From positions 6,252,501 to 6,316,500 of the forward strand of contig JAPNXP010000001.1 in the NCBI GenBank assembly GCA_028753945.1: a stretch of DNA of 64,000 bases, written 5' to 3'. Shown piece after piece: positions 54,300-64,000 of the stretch (its first letter is position 1; each line of letters begins with the position of its first letter). Position numbers and translations under genes: made by a program. The notes under the pieces are model-generated. The model did no database searches, was not told the origin of the DNA, and saw nothing but the letters and a program-made list of their open reading frames with translations. The DNA is from Hexactinellida sp. DTS-2022. Its lineage: Eukaryota > Porifera > Hexactinellida.

Positions 54300-55056
54300 C
54301 AGGCCTGGGGTAATAGTAATATGTAATAGTAATTGTATTAGTAACGATTACATTTTAGAAGTAATAGTAATAGTAATAAGTAATAGTGTTTCAAATAGGA
54401 TGTAATAGTGATAGTAATAGTAATAGAACCTATTGTAATAGGAATTATCTATTACAATTCTATAACTTCGGACTGGCTTATTTGATTTTTCGTGAAGAAA
54501 TAGGAAGTTGTTAAAATAAAATTAAGGCAAGATGATTATCGTTTTGAACTTGTCACTTTATTAAAATTAGTAGTTTTATTGAAATTAGTTGTTTGCTTAG
54601 ATTAGATAATATGTTTTGTTCAGGGTTCTTGCCAGGATTTTTTGTTGTAAGGGTACATGAGAGTGAGATATTACTTAATGTCAATGTTTTAATGAAACCT
54701 TCAAAAAATAATATTGACTCGAAGGGCACATGCCCACTTACGACATGTGAATAAAGGGTACTATAGCATTCAAGAAGGGCATGCACCTTTTGATAGAGGC
54801 CTAGCGAGAACCTTGGTTTTGTTTGTGTGGGATAATCATTTAAAATAATAAACTTCAGACATTCTGAATCATAGCAAAGTCTTAGTAAATGTCTAGTAAT
54901 TTGTAATAGTAATAGTAAAGTAATAATAAAAGTAATAGTAATAGTAATATATTACATATTATAATAATGTAATTGTAATAGTAATAGTAATAGGAAGAAA
55001 TATAAGTAATAGTAATAGTAATATATTACATTTTAGAGTAATTGACCCCAGGTCTG
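54300..55056. mobile_element. hAT MITE with TAATAG-repeat interior (757 bp)
   Basis: Ends CAGGCCTGGGGTAA and TTGACCCCAGGTCTG, exact 8-bp duplication ATTAATAC (54292-54299, 55057-55064). Flanking arrays of GTAATAGTAATA; an unrelated segment (about 54520-54840) sits between them and may be a further insertion. Confidence 0.85.
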
Positions 55057-55099
55057 ATTAATACTAGACTCGTTATATCAACTACACATATCAAAGTTT

Positions 55100-56963
55100 T
55101 ATATATGGGTCATAGTTATCTCCCAACATAATTTCAAGCTCAAGTATTATTATTACATGCAAACTAGATAGTATATTATGAAAACTAAGCAAATATTTAG
55201 AGGAATCTCTCATGATTTTCTTTGGGGCAGGTAGTACAGAGATGCAGCGGTCTGGACCGGACTGCGGTCCAGACCGGGACCGACCGGTCTCAGGTCGGTC
55301 CGGTCCGCTTATTTTCAAGTGCGGTCTGGACCGGTCCAAATTAACGATATAACGGTCTGGACCGTTCATAGGTCTGGACTCATCCTAGATTGGACAAACG
55401 ATTAGGCTCCAATCCGTTATTTCCTATTTTAAGTAATAAGTATCTAATAAATACAAGTGGATATAATTAGACACTCTACTATGTGGTCTGTAACTGTCCA
55501 AATAAGGGATATAACGGTCTGGACCATTGATCGGTCTGGACCGGTCCAGACCGATCCAATATTTTTATCATACGGTCTGGACCGGTCCGGACCGTCCAGA
55601 AAAAAATCATGACGGTCCGGTCCGGTCCATGAAATTTCCGGACCGCTGCATCTCTGAGGTAGTAGGAACAATAATACAATATGGTTCTTTGCCTTGTTGC
55701 TGTTAAGTAACAATTGGCTACTGTTGTTAAAATTTAAAGTAATAAATTGATTTTCTTTCTGTACTAAGCAATCTATACACTCATCAACGAAGTCTTCGCA
55801 CTTTTCACTATCGAGTTTTAGGAGGGGGAGTTGCTTGAATCCGATTGAAAACATAATAGTAAACACTTTCCAAGGTGTAAACACCACATTTAGCACGTAA
55901 TTGGAAGGGCCATTTTAAGCAGCCACGATCAAAAAGGCCAATCAAAAGGCAAAAGTTAAAATTCGGGTCTTCAATTTCCATTCAATTCCGTATATTTTCA
56001 GTGAGTACTGAACAACGATCGGGGACAAATCTGAGATTTTAGACAATTTCCTTAATAAGAAAGGCAGCATATCCTCCGATAAAAGCTAGAGGTTTTCTTG
56101 TGTATAAATTCAGGAAAAAAACTTCAAAAGAGTGACCACAGACATTATGTGTGAGATCACAATTCTTCGGATAGCTGCGATAAAGATAATCTTCATGGGT
56201 TTCGAAGCTGCTGATAAATTCCATAAACGAATCTCTATCTTTATGGACATAATCTTTCCTTTTATACAACTTGAGAATATTAGACTGTTTAAGTGCCCTC
56301 TCATTTTCCAGGACTTGACGAACCAATACATTGTAGTTTTACATCTATAATCTCGTTCCTTGAGACGAACTCCCTTCCAAGAGTGTTGATTAATCAATCA
56401 ATGTCCATATCTATTGGTTTTCAAACATCCAGCTGATTAAGAGATTCGCAAGGGTTCCACGATTATAAAACTCTAACTTGAAGAAACTTGTCAATAGTAA
56501 TAATGTTTTGGACTGAAATGACAATATTTGATGTCTTATTGACAATATAAATGTGGTAGGTGCCAAAAAACAATCCTTGGAGATCTTAATGTCAGATGAT
56601 TTAGAGACAGTGAATTTTCTCTGTTCTTCTTCGTACAAGTCAACACTCTGTTTCATTGCCTATATAGTATATACAATAACATAAAACATGTTAAAATACA
56701 AAACTTTTACATTTAGCACAACTTGACATACGTACTTGGATCAGTAAATCATGCTCCTTTTGTCTCTATCAAGCAGCTGATACTTGATAGTGTGATTAAG
56801 AAGATCAGGGCCACCAGGAAGGTATTTAGGTACTGCGCCTTTCTTCAATGTGGCTTTTATTGGTCGTATCTTCGTTTGGCCATCAATGTCAAGATAAGTT
56901 TGTGTGTCAATGATATCATCAGGATCAAAGTGTTTAGCACAAACGAAAATATTTTCAGTGTGT
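55100..56963 (-). pseudogene. THAP transposase of P element f
   Basis: Read leftwards: FVCAKHFDPDDIIDTQTYLD and KKGAVPKYLPGGPDLL are the second half of a THAP finger; the first exon with the initial C-x4-C is missing. Next MKQSVDLYEEEQRKFTVSKS (linker, 56656). The RNase H aspartate region is not found. The frame resumes with NERALKQSNILKLYKRKD and PLAFIGGYAAFLIKEIV (56326-56039), then LFDRGCLKWPSNYVLNVVFT and a C-terminal tail. The tail is interrupted at 55656-55237 by a hAT MITE and possibly ends KIMRDSSKYLLS. Stops between blocks show it is dead. Confidence 0.82.
55237..55656. mobile_element. hAT MITE, CAGAGATKCAGCGGTC family, copy 2
   Basis: Ends CAGAGATGCAGCGGTC and GACCGCTGCATCTCTG, exact 8-bp duplication AGGTAGTA (55229-55236, 55657-55664). 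420 bp, very similar to 2089-2513. Confidence 0.93.
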
Positions 56964-57059
56964 GAAGATCTAGCATATAATTACATAATTACGTATGATT
57001 AATTAAAGAGCATCCTTATATGTAGACGGTCTATATAAAAAGCCCATACTGCATATAAG

Positions 57060-57186
57060 CATAGCCTACTCTATATAAGGCCTGTTGTGTGGTATTTTGA
57101 GACGCCTATATGATACACTCTATACACCATGGATGTGCTATTACAAATTAGACTGTGGTATTTTGAGACGCTGTGGTATTCTGAGA
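57060..57186 (+). mobile_element. P-type left end without a visible partner
   Basis: CATAGCCTACTCTATATAAG is a P-type terminus, with ACCATGGATG 66 bp inside. GTGGTATTTTGAGACGC occurs twice, and a variant GTGGTATTCTGAGACGC once, within 57090-57190. No inverse end was found downstream in the window. Confidence 0.6.
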
Positions 57187-57190
57187 CGCA

Positions 57191-57200
57191 ACTATATAAG
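57191..57200 (+). promoter_or_regulatory. Candidate TATA box for the Ginger-type gene
   Basis: CTATATAAGG stands about 110 bp before the first possible ATG (57312) of the integrase gene and is followed by a C/A-rich, G-poor leader, as expected for a 5' untranslated region. Prediction only; the same phrase occurs in P-type ends. Confidence 0.35.
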
Positions 57201-57311
57201 GCAAATTTTATCCACTCTCTTTGTCTACAACTATCACAACACTCACTCAATCTTCAAACAAATCAAAACAAATCAACACAAATAATCAATCATTTCTATT
57301 CTGATTTGCAA

Positions 57312-59898
57312 ATGAATTCAGAAGTGTCAAGAAATTATTCAGTTTCTTCGCGAACAAAAATATCCTGAGACAGTACAAGACTCACGGCAAACAAGATGGA
57401 ATTACAAAAGAAAACTGTCCTCCTATTTCATTGCAGAATCCGACACACTTTTCAAGGTGAGATTTATTTTTTAAACCCAAAAATGACTCGCTATACTAAT
57501 AAATAATCCCATTATTTATATATTAATTAAAATACAGTATATCCTCTTTAACAGCCACTGTATAACGGTTCCTTGTCTATAAAGGCCATTTTGCCCTGTC
57601 CTTTCCAGGTCCTTATTACTTAGCAGGTTCTACTATATTTGATTTAATAGTTTAAAAAATCTTCTCCTTAGAGAGTTAAACTGGGAGGTACAGAAACAGA
57701 TTTGGAAGTTCCATTGAAGTCTCAGTTGGATGATATTTATCAAAGGTTCCATGGCCAAGTTGGTCATCCAGGGATTCACACCACTCTTCATTCAGTTCAG
57801 CAAAGATACACATGGACAGGCATGCACATTGACGTTCGAAATTATGTAAGTTAATATGATAATGAAATTTATTTGAACAATTTATATCGTCATTTTAGTT
57901 TGTATTTCATTGTTTTTAAAAATTTACCCTAATAGGTATTTGATGTCTTTATAATTAAATTGCTTAATTATAAAGGGTGTATGTTAACTACGTGTACTCA
58001 AAATCGGAAAAAGTATTTACTTTTCAAATTATAGCCAACTGGATCACACTTGTCCTCATTTTGCAACTTCAACCAATCTAATCTTTGACTTCTGCACGAA
58101 AAATTTGCCTATTTCTAACGATTATCCCTTCACCTACTATTTGTTCGATATATTTTCAATTAAAATCAATTTGTAATGTTATGTAGATATATTCATTTGA
58201 TTTATTTTACAATTACTGGGTAAATTGCATTGCAATTATCAATTCAATACTCAATTCAGTACAGTACATACTCGAATCAGACGTACCAATGTCTATTCCC
58301 AACTAAATTCTGTTAGTACGTACTCTAGAAAACTGTCAGCAGAACTCCGTTAGTGTTTTGATACGTGACAACCAAAATACTTTTATTTAATCGTTAAGTA
58401 TGTTTGAAGACTTGAATACCTTACATCGTATTTACACAATTGAATAAGTCAATATTTTCGACCTGTGGATTATGATACGGATAAGACATGCCTCGGTACG
58501 TACTGTCTTGTTTCCCAACTGGTACGCCTTAATCGAGTTCTACTGTATTTCTATTCTAATTGATGTACATCCCAAAATAGCATTAGAATGTAGTGTTAGT
58601 GGAACATTTGAGTTGAATCATCCATGTGCTGCATTCGTAATTATTCAGTTCTAGATTGTCTAATTAGCATAGCATTCTACTTTGACGACTAATAGCAACT
58701 AACATGATTTTCCAAGATCAATAATTGTTTATCTAATTATTTATCTAACAGTTAACTTTAATCAATCCATTTAAGAATTTTATATGATGGTGTAATTATA
58801 TATCGATGCTGTAACTAATACAAAATTATTAAAAAATGCCATATTATAATGACTTTCTTGTATACTAAAGGTTAAGACTTGCCATACATGTCAGATGACA
58901 GCGGCCTTGCCACCACAACCGCAAAAGAAGCTCCAACCAATCCCACCTCCATCTAAAACGTGGAAACATATAGGGATGGACCTTATATGTGATTTCTCTG
59001 AGAGAAAAGATGATTATAAACACATTTTAGTAACTGTTTGTTATCTGAGCAAAACGTTGCAGTGCGCCCTCTCAAGTCGAAGACATCAGAAGAAGTAATC
59101 CAGAATCTTAAGGATATCTACCTCGATATGGGATTACCCGATATTATTCAACACGACCAAGGAAGGGAGAGTTCACATGTAATGTGAGTTGCATAATCAT
59201 TTTTCTACATTATAATCAAATATTATCAATGACATATTGCTAAATATTTATTTCTAATAATATCATTCGATAGTAATCTTGCATATATTATTCATAGATA
59301 TTTCAGAAATTTCACCGGAAATTAAGAGTTGAAAATCGTAGTACTCGTGCATACACCCGATGGCTAACGGTTTAGTCGAAGCGCATAATAAGATTCTCAA
59401 AAGGTTAGTGTTATTAGTTAGCTATACGATAACAGCATTTACAATGCATGATTTAGGATTCTATCTCAACTTATGAAAATATTTTTTTGTAAACTAAACA
59501 AAGTGGAGATCCAGGCTGGGGATCATTGGTCCAAACTGCTCAAAGCTGCTGCAATAACAATGAATTCCACCTTTGAAAGGGCCCTTGGACAAACTCCATT
59601 CAAGGTTATGTGGGGAAGAGAGTCCAGACATTATGATCTTTTGTCGGTCATTAACAACCTGCAGTGCAACACTGAAGAAGATTTTGCAATAGAGGACGCA
59701 ATTATGAAGGATGTTATTCCTCCACTAGATGATATCGAAGAAATATCAGACATCTTTTCTTCACCCCTTGACAATCCCAAAGAAGAAGTTACTAGTATTG
59801 ATGAATCTCGTACTTCTACACAACAATCAGCAATGGATAGTATCACCTTTGAGAAGATCAAACAGAAGATGCAGTGTAAGAAGGTTAACGAAGGACGG
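57312..59898 (+). pseudogene. Ginger-type (gypsy-integrase-like) transposase, five exons
   Basis: Exon 1 (57312-57456) ends QTRWNYKRKLSSYFI then SDTLFK; GT-AG intron. Exon 2 (57672-57845) reads KSQLDDIYQRFHGQVGHPGI and RYTWTGMHIDVRNY, the HH half of an HHCC zinc finger. After a 1,025-bp intron, exon 3 (58871-59183) gives the CC half VKTCHTCQM and the integrase core GMDLICDFSERKDDYKHI (first Asp). A frameshift near 59060 precedes GLPDIIQHDQGRE (second Asp). Exon 4 (59307-59403) holds ANGLVEAHNKILK (catalytic Glu), and exon 5 (about 59512-59898) FERALGQTPFKVMWGRES. All DDE residues are present, with at least two frameshifts. Layout matches Ginger1 DNA transposons, whose integrase resembles that of Ty3/gypsy elements. 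No reverse transcriptase is seen. Confidence 0.82.
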
Positions 59899-59979
59899 TG
59901 AGCTGATCTTTATACATTCAACACTGTTTCTTAATCACATTTTATTATCATTATCCATCTGTTAGTGCCTCTCTGAATG

Positions 59980-60193
59980 GATGATAAGATCGTCTATACA
60001 AACATACCAAGCTAAAACACTTACCCAAAACGAAGAAGCAATCAAAATATTTGGGGCCTTACACGTTGTCGAAAGTAACAGATCTATTTCTCAGACAAAA
60101 TTAGGAACCAAAAAAGACAAGAAAATTCCAATCCATATCACAAGTCCTTATTCTGCAAGAAACACTAAGAAGAAAGAAAAACCTCGATTCTAG
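59980..60193 (+). pseudogene. Possible further exon of the Ginger-type gene
   Basis: A lysine-rich open stretch (YQAKTLTQNEEAIKIFGALH ... ITSPYSARN) follows exon 5 in the expected position of the C-terminal region. No domain recognised. Support is positional only. Confidence 0.4.
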
Positions 60194-60631
60194 CATAGGT
60201 GTCGACACATCACAGGTACTTTGATTAATTCAATTTACATATAGTGTCAATTTCAATTGTGTGATTTAAAACATTCTTTACAACTTGCTGAAATTGTTGT
60301 TGAGAAGTCATTGTTATTTTAGAATTATGGCTCCAATTGATGTCAATTTCAGTTATCTCATTAACATCCAGTCATTATTACTTTACTTAATCCTTTTTTT
60401 GATTTTCTAGGAAATTATAAATCAGAATATACTTCAAAGAACCTTCGCGACTCCTTTGCATGAGATATTGTTCAAAAGCTTGAACAAACAACATATTTAT
60501 ACTCCAATACCCTGTTATTTCAGTTTTTGAATGGTAAAAAAGAAGATAAATTGTGAGTATACCCGATTATAAAGTAGTAAATTTTAGAATTGTAAAACAC
60601 AACTTGTATCGAATGAATCTATATATATTTG

Positions 60632-60902
60632 TAGAGAGACATAATTGAGACGGTACTGGAATGGACACCAGATTTCTATCCTAGTTTACAGATAATGAAC
60701 GTGCTAGACACACATACAAAATACTGTTTTTTGTGGTAAGTATTCTACACATTATTAATTATTAATTTCCTATTATAGTTAATGATTCATACATCCTATT
60801 ATTAGGCGATGTAGTATCTCAATACGATGCTATGGGAAACTTTCGACGAAAAATATCAAACCGTTATTACAGATGCCTATCCAGATAACCTAAAATTACT
60901 GT
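60632..60902 (+). pseudogene. Short coding-like blocks between integrase and OTU
   Basis: RDIIETVLEWTPDFYPSLQI followed by LDTHTKYCFLW and a GT donor at 60736, then after an intron-like gap WETFDEKYQTVITDAYPDN. Sequence looks protein-coding and lies in the same orientation, but I do not recognise a family. Confidence 0.4.
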
Positions 60903-61017
60903 TATAGATGAGAATTGGTAGCGTAGTAAATCTGTTCTCTTGGGGATAACATTTGATTCAGTTAGCAAACAACCATCGGATCTCGTTGGACAGCCACTGA
61001 GCAATAGGAACCAGAGC

Positions 61018-61226
61018 TGACAGAAAATATTAAAGGAGATGGTAATTGCCTATTTAGATGTCTCTCCAAAATAATTACTGGGAGTGAAAACAACCACCTA
61101 CAGCTTCGTTCCATTATATCCCGATTTATTGCCAATGAAGGAACAACAAAACTCGGATGGTATTTTAAATCAAAGCAAACTCTGCGAGAAGAATCGAGCC
61201 AGAACATCGTACAAGCCAGAACGAGT
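61018..61226 (+). pseudogene. OTU-type cysteine protease fragment
   Basis: LTENIKGDGNCLFRCLSKII contains the OTU signature D-G-N-C-L-F-R with the catalytic Asp and Cys, followed by HLQLRSIISRFIANEG and LGWYFKSKQTLRE, as in OTU proteases. The expected C-terminal catalytic His block is not found; the frame decays near 61226. OTU domains accompany some Ginger-type and related transposons, so it probably belongs to the element at 57312, though it could be an independent remnant. Confidence 0.7.
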
Positions 61227-61329
61227 CTGTCCCGTCCGGCATTCGTGTATTTTTGATGGATCAGTTTTTCTATACTTTACACGTAGTTATGGGTATATTG
61301 ATCACATCTTTCTGAAACTGTAACTCTGA

Positions 61330-62993
61330 TATTTCCCATTAAATTATATTATCAAAGATCAATGCATAATTTAGTGGATAATCCTAATAACAGGGTGTAT
61401 AAAAGTAAATTTTAATAAATTGCTTTTATTTAGAAGGAAATTTTCCTAAACAATAAAAATAAAATCAGGCTGTAAAAATGTATGTACATATGTAGCGAAA
61501 CAAAGTGGTGACTTACAAATAAGATAATAAACTATTAGATAGATAAGTTAGATATCGTGTTACTTAGGAAGTTTCATAAGCTTCAAGAATATGTGTACTT
61601 GTACCAAATCACGTTTTGAAAGTTACATGACTCAGTTTTGTGCTACAATGATTTACAACTTACAACTATAGATACCATATGAGAGATGCAAAAGTAATTA
61701 CGGCTATAATGGATTATATAGTGAAGAGAATGCGAAAAAATCCGAAAATTAAAAATAATAATAATACGATTGGAGGATATGGAGGATTAATAAAATTAAT
61801 TAAAATACGAGCATATTGTACTCCGTATAGAGTTGTTTGTTTTGTTAATCATAAGATTAAATTAAGTTATGTTACTACTATTAATTAATTGGACTAATTA
61901 ATTAATTAATTAAAACCCTCCAAGGCCCAGGAATGTAAAACTGAAACCGGAAGTTAATTCACTTTCAATCAAATTGAAAGTGAAAATGGGATTTTTCTAT
62001 TTATACCATTTACCCCATGTGCATCGGGGGGAATATACGTATATATATATACACGTATAGCTAGACTAATCCTGCTCTTGAAGGCAAGAGGATTATAAAT
62101 AAATCTTTCAATAATAATAATAATTTTAAATAAGTGGTTGATGCAATGTGCCAACAAAATCCTCGTAAGAAAGAAATAATTGCAAGAGTATTCGAATTTA
62201 GCTATCGTGTTTCGGAACAAGCTACCTCATTTACTTGTATGTAATCGGAACAAGTGAATGAGATAACCTACGGGTACATTAAATTCCTGAATTTGAGGTT
62301 AGAATATAAGCTGTTAGTTCGGAGTACATCAAATCCAATCACTGGTTAAAATGATCTTGATGACTTCGTTGAGTCTTTCATATCAAGTACGAAGTTATAA
62401 ACTATAAATAAGTACAGTTTAAGAATTATATAATTAAAATAATTATGATTTCAAATGATTAATTTTACGAGACGTTGATAGAAGATATTCAGAATCAGCA
62501 CGAAGAAAAGATCCAGCTGCCATTCCAAGATGCAGTCCAACAATTTTAAGCAATAATTTAAGAGCAGGGGATTCCTGGAGATGAGAGCATGGCAGGGTGA
62601 GAGAAATGCTTTGAAAAGAAAAATTAGGGAGAAAATTAGAAAAACTGCAAAACATGGAGACTTAGCTGGAGGGTTCCGAAAAGTGGACAATCAATCTAAT
62701 AGAATATTTCTTATCTAAATAACAAACATCTATTATTTAGATGTTTGTTGTGTCAATTAATGAATTGAATTGCTACTACGTATTAATAATTGTATTAATT
62801 AATTAATAAACAATGGAGAATATAGATTCATTAAGCGGAGAAACCGATTAACCGGTGGCTCTATTAAGCGGAGTTGACTGTACTACTGTGAAACTAATTA
62901 TTTTCTTGGTTTGTGCAAATAGTTTGTAATTATTTATTTGTTCATGTCCAGGGTTTTCCTGGACATGCAGATTGTTTGGCAGTATTAATTAAA
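61330..62993. other. Non-coding; no gene seen
   Basis: AT-rich, with TTAATTAATTAATTAATTAA at about 61888-61911, an ATATATATATAC run near 62040, and a palindrome AACAAACATCTATTATTTAG around 62720. TTAAGCGGAGTTGACTGTA at 62862 is a pogo-like MITE end without a partner. Confidence 0.5.
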
Positions 62994-63075
62994 CTAGCGC
63001 GCTTCGCTTGCTAGGTCGCTTCTCGGTACACAACCACAACACCAAACGCTTCGTGGTTGGTGTGTGGTTAATTAG
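62994..63075 (-). mobile_element. Helitron-like 3' end, copy of 20805
   Basis: A/CTAGCGCGCTTCGCTTGCTAG followed by the CACCAAACGCTTCG/GGTTGGTGTGTGG hairpin, about 85% like the copy at 20805. Other end not found. Confidence 0.55.
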
Positions 63076-63154
63076 TACTTCTAAGGTAAAAAAATAATAA
63101 GATATCCGGACGGGGGGTAAAATTGGGACGGATGGGGATGATAAACAAGTTATT

Positions 63155-63215
63155 TATTACTGTGCCGACTATACTATAGTATAGTGGCCCAGTATTGGTC
63201 TTAGTGCTTTGGTTT
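63155..63215. repeat. Solo X-end motif next to the GGGACGG repeat
   Basis: TTACTGTGCCGACTATACTA and the perfect palindrome, then AGTGGCCCAGTATTGG. The preceding 50 bp (GGGATGATAAACAAGT) match the sequence before the tandem array at 34325, so these two stretches form one larger repeat. Confidence 0.75.
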
Positions 63216-64000
63216 TTTTTTTTCTCCGTGTCGCCTCCCCAGGCTAAACCATAAGTGCTAGAGCTCTGAGATTTTCAGGATAGGTGTCTGGTTGTTGATT
63301 AATGTGCACTTCGTGGCCTGATTTTTCAATTTCGACTTGGGAAAAATTTTAACGGGACTTTTAGCTTTTTTTGTCCCATAGGAAAATAAAAGCAATAATA
63401 ATAAAAAATTTAGAATCATTAGTATCAGAAAAGTATTTTGCAACTGATAGCTCTTCACGATTTTTTAAATCCGCCCTCATTTTCCTGAGAATTAGGCTCA
63501 AAGTTGCCACAATTCACCCTTAACTTCTAAAATAGAAATTTAATTAATATTCAATTATGCAATTATTTCGTGGTTTCGATGAATAACTACTATTTATGAA
63601 TAATTCAATTAGATTCAGTGTTATTTCGATTCAAGTTATTGTTGATATCATAATTACAATAAAAAATTCTTGTATATATGAATAACTAATTTACATTCAA
63701 TAGCTATTACTATACAAATCAATTTCTGATATCATAGTTACAATAAAGTATTATATTGTAAATGAATAATTCAATTTGATTCAATAGCTGCTACTATATA
63801 AATCGATTTCTAATACATAGTTGTATTAAAGTTTTCTCCTATATGAAAATTCAATTTCACTCAACAGTTATTCAATTTCAGAACGATTTCTGATATTCAA
63901 ACAATGGATTAATGAGATGGAATATATATTTGTATAAATATTTGTCTATGTGTGTGCTTGGTGCCCGAAATGTATTAGAGTATAAGGGGGGGTTTATAAC
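63216..64000. other. Non-coding; no gene seen
   Basis: AT-rich. From about 63600 a loosely repeated phrase (CAATTYRATTCAATAGCT, then TATTACTATA) recurs three or four times at ~110-bp spacing, suggesting a decayed tandem array. Confidence 0.5.

Larger units (their letters stand above)
47038..57050 (-). mobile_element. P-superfamily element 'f', split by a MULE
   Basis: The left end CATAGCCT at 47038 is duplicated by the MULE insertion and continues at 54203 as CATAGCCTACTATAAAAGG with GGACCAGGGAT about 40 bp inside. The minus-strand THAP transposase at 55100-56963 belongs to it. No matching right end was found. The right limit given is the start of another P-type end at 57060, so the right terminus may be lost. 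Later insertions: MULE 47046-54201, hAT MITEs 54300 and 55237. Confidence 0.75.

Noticed and set aside
57312..59898. Interpreting the integrase as part of an LTR retrotransposon
   Set aside because: No reverse transcriptase, protease, gag or LTR was found; the intron-containing, DNA-transposon-like layout fits Ginger-type elements better.
52..63900. A search for rRNA, tRNA clusters, or a second conserved host gene
   Set aside because: None could be supported by eye; only TMEM138 stands out as host coding sequence.

Overview
This is an AT-rich stretch of eukaryotic, most likely invertebrate metazoan, nuclear DNA. It holds spliceosomal introns, THAP and FLYWCH transposases, Helitron-like ends, a LINE tail and one recognisable host gene (TMEM138, a ciliary membrane protein). 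There is no bacterial gene organisation. Almost all of the window is mobile DNA, nested several layers deep. Species cannot be settled from the sequence alone.

Layout. 1-9 kb: repeat family 'X' (a palindromic 16-mer at one end, a ~100-bp hairpin at the other), hAT-type MITEs, a decayed FLYWCH-MULE, and a second MULE split by a 4.4-kb hAT-type element that itself holds two inverted Helitron-like units and a pogo/Tigger-like MITE. A broken THAP (P-element-type) transposase ends this part. 10-18 kb: five more X copies, a 1.07-kb giant palindrome with P-type ends, and a foldback element. 18-24 kb: MITEs and a LINE remnant. 24.5-31.4 kb: a P-type element holding a TA-target MITE, which holds a second P-type element; the outer P element is also split by a nearly complete MULE. 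32-35 kb: tandem repeats, Helitron-like units and a hAT transposase tail. 35.6-42.5 kb: a P-type element with another P-type element inserted in its transposase gene. 43.4-47 kb: a P-type palindromic MITE, TMEM138 and a mariner remnant. 47-57 kb: a third P-type element with a MULE in its terminal repeat; that MULE holds an Academ-like element with ~0.5-kb inverted repeats. 57-61.3 kb: a multi-exon Ginger-type integrase pseudogene followed by an OTU protease fragment. 61.3-64 kb: mostly non-coding, with repeat ends.

The main theme is a P-element superfamily lineage seen as at least five transposase-bearing copies plus palindromic non-coding relatives. In all six cases where both ends can be read, the target duplication is 7 bp, against 8 bp for Drosophila P. 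Most ends share a subterminal ACCATGG or ACCAGGG motif. Twelve hAT-type insertions with 8-bp duplications allow insertion order to be read directly. All coordinates, repeat pairs and translations were read by eye; family names rest on recognised motifs, not on searches.
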